Shown piece by piece: positions 42,008-49,136 of a DNA stretch of 52,176 nt. The stretch is taken from contig JANZYW010000008.1 of NCBI GenBank assembly GCA_026413325.1, forward strand, positions 1 to 52,176, in the 5' to 3' direction. The notes beneath the pieces are model-generated. The model searched no databases. It was given only the letters and a program-made list of their open reading frames with translations, and was not told the DNA's origin. The position numbers and the translations under genes were made by a program. Source of the DNA: Bacteroidia bacterium (GTDB taxonomy: Bacteria; Bacteroidota; Bacteroidia; SpSt-205). Every line of letters starts with the position of its first letter. Positions within the stretch are counted from its first letter, which is position 1.

Positions 42008-43033
42008 CTATACAGCCGCTCTAAGGCTTTCGATGTAGCGTACCCATCCTTCGGGTACAGGAAGCCCCGGCTTACGAGCTCCAAAGATCCACAATACCTC
42101 CTCACCCCTCGGACCGAAAACTTCCACTGAATAAATAGAACCTTCTCGGGTAGGTTTTTCTACGAGATACACCTCTGCAATTCCTGCGGGATTGAGGTGC
42201 AGGGTGAAGACTTCATCTAAGATATTAACCCAGCCGCGAGCGGGAGAAAGTTCTTTTACAGTTCCAGTAAAGATGTGATGTATACCTGGATTGCCAACAA
42301 AAAACATGATAGGTGTCTGGCTGTCTTTTGCCCATTTGAGTAAATCTTCTACTGAAGTAGAAGCAAGTTTCCAACTAAAATGTCCTTCCGCTAAGCGGAC
42401 AGCCTGGATGCGGCTCAATCGGTGGCGTCGTAAAAGCTGATGAAAATCATGGGTATCTTGCAGAGCAGCCCATTCCTCCACGAAAGCAGAAGGAACAGGA
42501 ACCGCCCCCGAAGAAGGTACCACCTCAGAAGAGACAGGCTCGGGATGCTCCGAGACTCGAAACCGATCTACCATTTTTCCCCACCTATCCAGATGGGAAG
42601 GATCTCGTAGGTAGACCTTATGGATAGCCTCCCCTGCATGCGTGAAGAATTGCAAGCTGTAGAGCGGTTTGCCATCCTTTCCGAAGGAACGTACCGCATA
42701 AGCGTGTGCCCAATGCATGAGATACAGGCGTAGGTCGATGATGGGACTATGCAGTACGCCGATCGGTCCTTCAAATGTGGGCTCGGGATACGTACCTGTG
42801 GTTTCTATGACTACCCATTCATTTCGGCTGAGGGCCATCAGCGGTCCCATTTCGACCAAACTCCGAAGCAGCTCAACAAAAGCTGGACGCAGCGGTACAG
42901 CATCTTCGCCATAGGCTACAGGGAGCAAGGCCATCTCACTCACCTCTAGAATAGAGGCAGCATCTCGCAGGTACAAATGAGGCTTCTCCGCCTTCAATCG
43001 TTCATAGGCGGCTTTGAGAGGTGTTTGACTCAT
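42008..43033 (-). CDS. HemS/HmuS-like hemin-binding or -degrading protein
   Basis: A 341-residue cytoplasmic protein with two repeats of the HemS/ChuX fold. The first half contains LRDAASILEVSEMALLPVAY and SLQFFTHAGEAIHKVYLRDP; the second has HRLSRIQAVRLAEGHFSW, FFVGNPGIHHIFTGTVKEL and LNPAGIAEVYLVEKP. Family members bind heme, and some release its iron. No heme receptor or ABC importer genes lie beside it. The start is ATG 43033, six bases after an exact TACTTTTG box whose spacer contains a palindrome. Confidence 0.86.
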   Translation of the reverse strand: MSQTPLKAAYERLKAEKPHLYLRDAASILEVSEMALLPVAYGEDAVPLRPAFVELLRSLVEMGPLMALSRNEWVVIETTGTYPEPTFEGPIGVLHSPIIDLRLYLMHWAHAYAVRSFGKDGKPLYSLQFFTHAGEAIHKVYLRDPSHLDRWGKMVDRFRVSEHPEPVSSEVVPSSGAVPVPSAFVEEWAALQDTHDFHQLLRRHRLSRIQAVRLAEGHFSWKLASTSVEDLLKWAKDSQTPIMFFVGNPGIHHIFTGTVKELSPARGWVNILDEVFTLHLNPAGIAEVYLVEKPTREGSIYSVEVFGPRGEEVLWIFGARKPGLPVPEGWVRYIESLRAAV

Positions 43034-43039
43034 GCTTTA

Positions 43040-43047
43040 CAAAAGTA
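43040..43047 (-). promoter_or_regulatory. -7 promoter box of the HemS-like gene
   Basis: TACTTTTG, exact TAnnTTTG, six bases before ATG 43033. A TTG at 43067-43065 lies 17 bases upstream of the box and can be the -33 element. Confidence 0.65.
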
Positions 43048-43067
43048 CCAATTTAGATTGGATACAA
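43048..43067. repeat. Palindromic operator-like site, copy 2
   Basis: CCAAT-TTAG-ATTGG, a perfect 5-bp inverted repeat, fills the promoter spacer of the HemS-like gene. Bases 43049-43067 match copy 1 (13082-13100) at 17 of 19 positions. The place suits a repressor that blocks RNA polymerase. Confidence 0.45.
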
Positions 43068-43154
43068 ACAAGCAACCTTTCCTTCCTCTCAACAGGCCTG
43101 ATGGAGCCGATTCGAAGAAAAGGTTCCCCTTTCTTCTGCAATCAACTCTCATGC

Positions 43155-43162
43155 TACCTTTG
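43155..43162 (+). promoter_or_regulatory. -7 promoter box of the gapdh unit
   Basis: TACCTTTG, exact TAnnTTTG, five bases before ATG 43168. Confidence 0.65.
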
Positions 43163-43167
43163 CGCCC

Positions 43168-44175
43168 ATGGCTATCCGTGTAGGCATCAACGGCTTTGGC
43201 CGTATAGGCCGACTCGTTCTGCGTGCCCTCTTAGAAAAACCCCACGTGGAGATTGTCCAAATCAACGATATCACTGATCCCCATACCCTGGCACATCTCC
43301 TCAAGTATGACTCGGTACATGGTCGGTTTCCTTATCCAATTTCGGTCGAGGGTGATTTCATCCAGGTAAAGGGCCAGAAAATTCGCATCACCGCAGAAAA
43401 GGACCCCACAAACATAGGCTGGCATCAGACAGGGGCACATATCGTGGTAGAATCGACGGGTAAATTCACTGATGGAGCTGAGGCTCGAAAACACCTCGCA
43501 GCTGGCGCAGCGAAAGTGATTATTTCTGCTCCTGCCTCCGGAGATATCGATGCTACCGTAGTATTGGGCGTAAATGACTCCATTCTCACCCCCTCGATGC
43601 AAGTTATCTCAAACGCCTCCTGCACAACGAACTGTTTGGCTCCTATGGTGAAAGTCTTGGACAGTGCATTTGGGGTGGAACAAGGGTTCATGAATACTAT
43701 ACATGCTTATACAGCCGACCAACGCTTACAAGATGCTCCTCATAAGGACCTAAGACGGGCAAGAGCAGCTGCCGTGAACATCGTCCCTACATCTACAGGT
43801 GCAGCAAAAGCGGTAGGGCTTGTTCTCCCACATTTGAAGGGGAAACTGGACGGGATCGCCCTTCGGGTACCGGTGCCCGATGGCTCCGTCACAGACTTTG
43901 TAGCTATCCTCAAACAACCCACGGACAAGGCCTCAATCAACGCCGCTTTCAAAGCAGCTTCAGAAACTACCCTCAAAGGCATCTTGGAATACAGCGAAGA
44001 ACCCTTGGTATCTACCGATATAATCGGCAATCCCCATTCCTGTATCTTCGACGCGCAATCCACCATGGTAATGGGTTCGTTCGTTCGAGTCTTGGGTTGG
44101 TATGACAATGAATACGGTTACTCTTGTAGGACAGCTGATTTGGTCGTCAAAATAGCAGAACTATCTGGTCTATAA
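43168..44175 (+). CDS. gap: Glyceraldehyde-3-phosphate dehydrogenase
   Basis: A 335-residue type I GAPDH that oxidises glyceraldehyde-3-phosphate to 1,3-bisphosphoglycerate with NAD+. The Rossmann start is VGINGFGRIGRLVLRA. Asp34 in QINDITD favours NAD over NADP. The catalytic Cys152 is in SNASCTTNCLAP and the active-site His in NTIHAYTADQ. The C-terminal WYDNEYGYSCRTADLV is normal. It is the first gene of gap-pgk-thioredoxin-grpE-dnaJ, with pgk two bases downstream. Confidence 0.97.
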   Translation: MAIRVGINGFGRIGRLVLRALLEKPHVEIVQINDITDPHTLAHLLKYDSVHGRFPYPISVEGDFIQVKGQKIRITAEKDPTNIGWHQTGAHIVVESTGKFTDGAEARKHLAAGAAKVIISAPASGDIDATVVLGVNDSILTPSMQVISNASCTTNCLAPMVKVLDSAFGVEQGFMNTIHAYTADQRLQDAPHKDLRRARAAAVNIVPTSTGAAKAVGLVLPHLKGKLDGIALRVPVPDGSVTDFVAILKQPTDKASINAAFKAASETTLKGILEYSEEPLVSTDIIGNPHSCIFDAQSTMVMGSFVRVLGWYDNEYGYSCRTADLVVKIAELSGL

Positions 44176-44177
44176 GA

Positions 44178-45362
44178 ATGCAAAAACTTCCCTCTCTTAG
44201 AGAAGCTTCCGTTCAAGGAAAACGAGCCTTCCTGCGGGTCGACTTTAATGTACCTCTGCAGGATGGCCACATCACGGATGACCGCCGTATTCGCGCTGCA
44301 CTCCCTACGATCAAATACCTTCTCGAACGAGGAGCGACTCTTCTGCTTTGCTCACATTTAGGTCGACCCAAAGAAGGTAAAGTGGACCCTACTTACTCCC
44401 TTCAGCCTGTGAGAACCCATTTGGCTACTCTCTTAGGTCGTCCTGTAAACTGGATTGCAGACCCTTTTCATCTCCAACCTTTAGAACCTGGCAGCGTATC
44501 TCTTCTGGAAAACATCCGTTTTTTCCATGGAGAGGTTCAGAATGATCTCGAGTTTGCCCAAATCTTGGCAAAGTGGGCAGATATCTATGTCGGAGAAGCT
44601 TTTGGCTCAGTCCATCGAGCCCATGCTTCTGTAGAGGCCCTTCCCCGCCTCATGAAAGAAAAATACGCTGGTTTCCTTGTAGAGGCAGAATGGGAAAATG
44701 CTCAGAAAGTCCTCACCGCTATCGAACACCCGTACACAGTCATAGTTGGAGGTGCAAAAGTGAGCGACAAACTTCCTCTCCTCCTTCATCTCCTCCCTAA
44801 GTTAGATAGACTCCTAATAGGAGGGGGCATGAGTTATACTTTTTTACATGCCACTGGCCTCCCAATAGGTAAATCTCTCTGCGAAAAGGAACAAATAACT
44901 GCTGCGAAGGAGATACTCAATCAAGCTACTGCTCTTAATAAAAAAGTACTGCTCCCACAAGACTCCGTAGCAACCACGGAGTTCCGATCTGACGCCCCTG
45001 CTCGTACCTTTCCCCATGAAATAGGAGCTTTCCCAGAAGACTATATGGGCTTAGACATAGGCCCTGCTACTATACAAGCGGCACGTCCATTTCTTTTGGG
45101 GAGTCGTACCATCCTCTGGAATGGTCCCATGGGCGTCTTTGAATGGGAGCCCTTCCGAAATGGTACAGCAAAGATCGCAGAGTTTATCGCAGAGGAGACT
45201 CAAAGGGGAGCTTACAGCTTGGTGGGAGGGGGCGACACCGCAAGTGCCGCCGAACTCGTCGGTGTGGCAGATCGAATGAGCTTCATTTCGACCGGAGGAG
45301 GAGCTTTACTGGAGCTTTTGGCTGGTCATACTTTACCTGGAATCGCTGCCTTATTGTCATGA
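44178..45362 (+). CDS. pgk: Phosphoglycerate kinase
   Basis: A 394-residue glycolytic kinase transferring phosphate from 1,3-bisphosphoglycerate to ADP. Motifs: RVDFNVPLQDGHITDDRRIR, CSHLGRPKEGK, the hinge region with VGGAKVSDKLPLL, the nucleotide-site WNGPMGVFEWEPF and the C-terminal VGGGDTASAAELVG with STGGGALLELL. It follows gap by two bases and its stop overlaps the thioredoxin-like gene (ATGA), so the unit is translationally linked. Confidence 0.97.
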   Translation: MQKLPSLREASVQGKRAFLRVDFNVPLQDGHITDDRRIRAALPTIKYLLERGATLLLCSHLGRPKEGKVDPTYSLQPVRTHLATLLGRPVNWIADPFHLQPLEPGSVSLLENIRFFHGEVQNDLEFAQILAKWADIYVGEAFGSVHRAHASVEALPRLMKEKYAGFLVEAEWENAQKVLTAIEHPYTVIVGGAKVSDKLPLLLHLLPKLDRLLIGGGMSYTFLHATGLPIGKSLCEKEQITAAKEILNQATALNKKVLLPQDSVATTEFRSDAPARTFPHEIGAFPEDYMGLDIGPATIQAARPFLLGSRTILWNGPMGVFEWEPFRNGTAKIAEFIAEETQRGAYSLVGGGDTASAAELVGVADRMSFISTGGGALLELLAGHTLPGIAALLS

Positions 45363-45853
45363 AAATATGGCACTCGCCTTTCTTCGGCGCTTTTCTATGG
45401 AGTCAGATTTACTGGCAACCCATAGATGAGGCCTTCCAACGAGCCCGCTTCCAGGATAGAATCCTACTCATTTATCTGCAGACCCCTTGGTGCAGCCCTT
45501 GTGTTATGATGGAGCAGAATACATGGGCCCACCCTGTTATAGCGACCTATGCTACCGCCAACTTTCACTGTGTAAAACTAAATGCTGAAGATAGAGATTC
45601 TCTGAGTTTCAATGGTACTAAATTTCCCTACCTCCCCGAGCTCCACGCCAACCAGCTGGCATACCTTTTGTTAGAGGGGAAAATGGAGTATCCAGCGATA
45701 GTCTTGATGGAATCATCGGGTAGCACACTCCTCACCCTGAGGGGGTACATCGCCCCACGGCTGATGGATGAAATCCTCCGCTACTTCGGTGGGGGATTCT
45801 ACCGGTATCTACGATGGGAAGATTTTCAGAAGAATTACCCTTCACAACTCTGA
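45359..45853 (+). CDS. Thioredoxin-fold protein with WCSPC
   Basis: A 164-residue thioredoxin-like protein. Residues 1-20 are hydrophobic and may be a signal or anchor (FFGAFLWSQIYWQ). The redox motif is WCSPC with Cys45 and Cys48, followed by a Trp/Asn-containing helix (MMEQNTWAHPVIATYATANF) as in the thioredoxin_7/DUF255-like group, and the cis-Pro is in MEYPAIVLM. It may reduce periplasmic or cytoplasmic disulfides; the target is unknown. The start ATG 45359 overlaps the pgk stop. Confidence 0.82.
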   Translation: MKIWHSPFFGAFLWSQIYWQPIDEAFQRARFQDRILLIYLQTPWCSPCVMMEQNTWAHPVIATYATANFHCVKLNAEDRDSLSFNGTKFPYLPELHANQLAYLLLEGKMEYPAIVLMESSGSTLLTLRGYIAPRLMDEILRYFGGGFYRYLRWEDFQKNYPSQL

Positions 45854-45858
45854 AAACT

Positions 45859-46446
45859 ATGGAACCCGACAAAGAATCCTTGTCCATAGAAGTTTCCACT
45901 TCTCCCTCCGATGTATCCTTGGAGGGAGAAGCAAGCCCATCTGCTCAACAAGAAAGCTCTTCAGCAGATGGACCCGCAACTTCTCCTTGGGAAGAAGAGC
46001 TAAAAAGATTACAAAAGGAAGTGGAACTCTGGAAAGACAGAGCCCTTCGCGCCGCCGCAGATTTGGAAAATTACCGAAGGCGAGTCCAAAGAGATCTTTC
46101 TCAACAGATTCTCCAAACCCAGGCTGACATCCTCAAGAGCTTGCTTCCCCTCTTAGACAACTTAGAGCGAGGTCTGCAAGTATCTCGAGAAGCTCCTGAC
46201 ATTGAGAAGCTTCGCGAAGGGTTGGAACTTATGCGGAGGCAGTTCTTCCACACCCTTCAACGACTGGAGGTAGAGCGCATCGAGCCAGCGGTAGGAGGGC
46301 TTCCCAATCCCGAAGATCACGAAATCTTGTCGACGGTGCCTGCTTCACCCGAGGCCCAACCTCACACCATAGTCGAAGTAGTAGAAGCGGGCTATCGATT
46401 CCGAGGCCATCTTCTCCGACCAGCTCGAGTCATCGTCACTGAATGA
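45859..46446 (+). CDS. grpE: GrpE nucleotide-exchange factor
   Basis: A 195-residue partner of DnaK that releases ADP. A low-complexity acidic N-terminus (about 1-45) is followed by a long coiled coil ([20 protein letters not shown]), the family motif [25 protein letters not shown] and the C-terminal beta domain ([40 protein letters not shown]). The start at ATG 45859, six bases after the thioredoxin stop, is preferred over an earlier one inside that gene. dnaK itself is not in the window. Confidence 0.95.
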   Translation: MEPDKESLSIEVSTSPSDVSLEGEASPSAQQESSSADGPATSPWEEELKRLQKEVELWKDRALRAAADLENYRRRVQRDLSQQILQTQADILKSLLPLLDNLERGLQVSREAPDIEKLREGLELMRRQFFHTLQRLEVERIEPAVGGLPNPEDHEILSTVPASPEAQPHTIVEVVEAGYRFRGHLLRPARVIVTE

Positions 46447-47567
46447 GAAAAAAAGATTACTATGCCGTCCTCGGCGTCAGCCGGGATGCAGACACGGAGA
46501 CGATAAAGAGAAGCTATCGCCGGCTGGCTCTACAATACCACCCCGATAAAAATCCTGGCAATAAGGAAGCAGAAGAACGCTTCAAAGAAATATCTGAGGC
46601 ATACGAAGTACTCAGTGACCCCGACAAAAGAAGACAATATGACCTGTTCGGCAACGTCGGTGGGGCACAAAGTACGGGGAGAGATCCGTTTTCTCAAATG
46701 GTGGAGGAAGTTTTCGAGAGTTTCTTCGGAGGGGGGCGCCAAACTCGACGTCCGACTGCCATCGCAGGGGAGGATATACGGATTACCATAGAACTCAACT
46801 TAGAGGAAATCGCCAGAGGGACTTCGCGAGAAGTAGAATATCTACGTCAGGAGACTTGTGAAAGATGTGAAGGAACAGGAAGTGCAGATGGAATGCGCCC
46901 TCGAACCTGTTCAAAATGCGGAGGAAGTGGCCAGGTAGCGTATCGAGTGGGTGGAGGATTCTTTCAGCAGATTGTCTATCAAGAATGCCCGGAATGTCGT
47001 GGAATGGGCTTTGAGATACTTCATCCTTGCGTAGCTTGTCGGGGCACGGGTGTCCTTCCCAAAAAACACATCCGCACCGTGGAAATCCCCCCAGGTTCGA
47101 TGGGAGGAATGACCCTTTCGCTTCGTGGGGCAGGACATCAGGGCCCCTGGGGCGGCCCCCCTGGTGATCTTCTCTTGGAGATTATCGAAAAAAGCCATCC
47201 TGTGTTCCTTCGGGAAGGAGAAAACCTTATTTACGAAGCATGGGTCTCTTATCCCGATTTAGTGTTGGGAAGTACCTTAGAGGTACCTACCCTCACGGGC
47301 GAAAGCCTATCTATCCGTATTGAACCTGGTACTCCTTCTGGAGAAGTCTATCGCATCCCAGGAAAAGGCCTTCCCCGATATGGGAGTCGGAAGAAGGGGG
47401 ACTTGCTGATACAGGTCCATGTATGGGTTCCTCGCAAACTGGACAAATCTGAAAAAGAACTCCTCGAAGAGATACGAAAACACAAGGCTTTCTCCCCCAC
47501 TGCCAAACGGCCAGAAAAAGGATTCTTTCATCGACTCAAAGAATTCTTTCTCGGTCAGACTCGTTGA
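46443..47567 (+). CDS. dnaJ: Chaperone protein DnaJ
   Basis: A 374-residue type I Hsp40. The J domain (1-70) has HPD at 33-35. A Gly/Phe-rich linker (GGGRQTRR region) follows. The zinc-binding domain has four CxxCxGxG-type repeats: [24 protein letters not shown] and CVACRGTG. The C-terminal substrate-binding domains are complete ([40 protein letters not shown]). The ATG overlaps the grpE stop. The grpE-dnaJ pair is common, here linked to glycolytic genes. Confidence 0.97.
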   Translation: MRKKDYYAVLGVSRDADTETIKRSYRRLALQYHPDKNPGNKEAEERFKEISEAYEVLSDPDKRRQYDLFGNVGGAQSTGRDPFSQMVEEVFESFFGGGRQTRRPTAIAGEDIRITIELNLEEIARGTSREVEYLRQETCERCEGTGSADGMRPRTCSKCGGSGQVAYRVGGGFFQQIVYQECPECRGMGFEILHPCVACRGTGVLPKKHIRTVEIPPGSMGGMTLSLRGAGHQGPWGGPPGDLLLEIIEKSHPVFLREGENLIYEAWVSYPDLVLGSTLEVPTLTGESLSIRIEPGTPSGEVYRIPGKGLPRYGSRKKGDLLIQVHVWVPRKLDKSEKELLEEIRKHKAFSPTAKRPEKGFFHRLKEFFLGQTR

Positions 47568-47609
47568 TGGATTTAGGAAAAGTCTCTGAAATAGCATTAC
47601 TTTGTTATT

Positions 47610-48284
47610 GTGCGCTGGGTTGTTTTCAGCTGGGGCCTATTAGAGCTCCTAAGCTGTAGAAGAGAAATACCCCTGCCTCGTCCTGAGGAGGGCAGCTCTT
47701 TATTTCCGCTCCAAACAGGTTACACATGGGTCTATGAGGTAAGAGAAACCACCTACACAACCTCTGGACCCGTTCCTGCGAGGTATTTTCTCCGCATGCG
47801 CATCGATACTCCTACCACAGATGCATATAGACGTCCGTGCTTCTATGTCCTCTGGGACACATGTAGCTTGAGTGACAGTGGGAACTGGGGGTTTTACCGA
47901 GCGGGCCTGGCCTATCGAGATACTTCTCAAGCCGAACTGTGGGAAAACAATAAGCGACTGCTTATGCTTCGCTTCCCTATCTCTCCCGCCCTGCAGTGGA
48001 ACCGATACGAATACACCAATCTCCCCCCAGAAAATTGCCGGTATTTAGTCTTAGATACAACCTATACGATAGAAGCGAAAACATTCCCTCACAGTGCGTT
48101 TGTTTTGAGAAGGTGTGACACGCTGAGTCTGCTACGTAGAGCTTTCTTTTATGAAGTATACTGTCGGGGGGTTGGTTTAGTCCATTTGAAAGAAAGACTG
48201 GATGCTTTCGATCTCGGAGCCGATGGTTCGATTACTCGCAATACGGACACTTACTATCGGGAGTATCTTCTGCGCTCTCCTTAG
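47610..48284 (+). CDS. Lipoprotein, unknown function
   Basis: A 224-residue lipoprotein. The N-terminus MRWVVFSWGLLELLSC gives a lipidated Cys16. The mature part begins PLQTGYTWVYEVRETTYTTS, a pattern seen in beta-rich Bacteroidota lipoproteins, and is dominated by aromatic beta strands with four to five Cys. No family is recognised. The start is GTG 47610, five bases after TTACTTTG (one mismatch to the -7 box). The next gene begins inside its last 62 bases. Confidence 0.65.
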   Translation: MRWVVFSWGLLELLSCRREIPLPRPEEGSSLFPLQTGYTWVYEVRETTYTTSGPVPARYFLRMRIDTPTTDAYRRPCFYVLWDTCSLSDSGNWGFYRAGLAYRDTSQAELWENNKRLLMLRFPISPALQWNRYEYTNLPPENCRYLVLDTTYTIEAKTFPHSAFVLRRCDTLSLLRRAFFYEVYCRGVGLVHLKERLDAFDLGADGSITRNTDTYYREYLLRSP

Positions 48285-48747
48285 GGCCCAGGATACAGTT
48301 GGGGTGTATTTTTCGAGCAGAGGGTTCACATTTGAACCCATCTACCGAAAAACGGTTCTTAGCTCTCCCCCTGAAAATCTGGCAGGAAAAGCTGCTTACC
48401 TTCTCCAGCTTAGCGATAGCTTAGTTTCTCTCCTGGAGACTCGAGGCATAAAAGGAGTGAACCTTCACCGCCATCCTGAGTGGGCTGAATACCTGGAAGA
48501 TCCGCAGAGGCTACCGTCTACTTGGAAAGGTATTTTGTATATCCAAACGCTTCATCTGGGGGCGACAGAAGACAAAGCAGTGTATGCAGAAAGCAACAAA
48601 ATACGTACTGAGCGTACCTACAGTCTGTACTTTGAAGCAGAGGGAAGGTTCCGCAACCAGACCCTACGATGGAGAAAGCTCCTTCCCCCTGACGGCTGGA
48701 AGCAAGTACTTCTCACCTCGGTTCTCGAGACGATGCTTTCTCAATAA
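48223..48747 (+). CDS. Exported protein, unknown function
   Basis: A 174-residue protein with a signal peptide (MVRLLAIRTLTIGSIFCALL, cleavage near RAQ). The mature part is mixed alpha/beta (KAAYLLQLSDSLVSLLETRG, KGILYIQTLHLGATEDKAVY) and I recognise no domain. I chose ATG 48223 rather than an ATG 21 bases upstream because it begins with the positively charged n-region. It overlaps the preceding lipoprotein gene by 62 bases. Confidence 0.55.
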   Translation: MVRLLAIRTLTIGSIFCALLRAQDTVGVYFSSRGFTFEPIYRKTVLSSPPENLAGKAAYLLQLSDSLVSLLETRGIKGVNLHRHPEWAEYLEDPQRLPSTWKGILYIQTLHLGATEDKAVYAESNKIRTERTYSLYFEAEGRFRNQTLRWRKLLPPDGWKQVLLTSVLETMLSQ

Positions 48748-48793
48748 AACAAAGCGCACCCCCGCTGTGAACTATTTCGGCTATCTTCGCAAA

Positions 48794-49084
48794 ATGCGAA
48801 AAAGCGTCGCTCTTCCCTTTCTTCTTCTTCTCTGCTTTCTCCATGCTTGTAGTTGGGGTCGTCACCCTCGAAAGCGCAAAAAAGTACGAATGCCCTGCCC
48901 CTGCAGTATATATTCTCCTCACATCGTATATTTGCCTCATGCGAAATCGCCGATGGATGGCTGCAGCACTCCTGGGATTGTTTCTATTCGTTTTTCTCCT
49001 CGAAGCTTGTGCCCCTACCCGCACTTCGAGAGGAGCGAGTTTCTGGCAGCGAAGTGGCTCTTGTCCCGCTACACGCACAGATAA
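48794..49084 (+). CDS. Small lipoprotein candidate 1
   Basis: A 96-codon frame beginning MRKSVALPFLLLLCFLHAC, a good lipoprotein signal (lipobox LHAC, Cys19), then a basic Cys-Pro segment (RHPRKRKKVRMPCPC). The promoter-like TATCTTCG (one mismatch) is four bases before ATG 48794. From 48939 the frame is shared with another lipoprotein frame in a different reading frame, so the C-terminal half is doubtful. Confidence 0.45.
   Translation: MRKSVALPFLLLLCFLHACSWGRHPRKRKKVRMPCPCSIYSPHIVYLPHAKSPMDGCSTPGIVSIRFSPRSLCPYPHFERSEFLAAKWLLSRYTHR
48927..48934 (+). promoter_or_regulatory. -7 promoter box of small lipoprotein 2
   Basis: TATATTTG, exact TAnnTTTG, four bases before ATG 48939, inside the frame of lipoprotein candidate 1. 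Confidence 0.5.
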
Positions 49085-49100
49085 CCACGTATATTACTAA
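48939..49100 (+). CDS. Small lipoprotein candidate 2
   Basis: A 53-residue lipoprotein: MRNRRWMAAALLGLFLFVFL leads to the lipobox LEAC, then about 28 polar residues (ending NHVYY). A strongly charged n-region, a long hydrophobic core and an exact promoter box support it. It overlaps candidate 1 by 146 bases in another frame. Its function is unknown; it is the last gene before sprA. Confidence 0.55.
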   Translation: MRNRRWMAAALLGLFLFVFLLEACAPTRTSRGASFWQRSGSCPATRTDNHVYY

Positions 49101-49136
49101 GCATAGCTCCTAACTTAGCGGCAGCTTTTTTATTCC

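Noticed and set aside
49085-49136. Possible intrinsic terminator (AGCT...AGCTTTTTT) before sprA
   Set aside because: The stem is only four bases and self-complementary, too weak to call.
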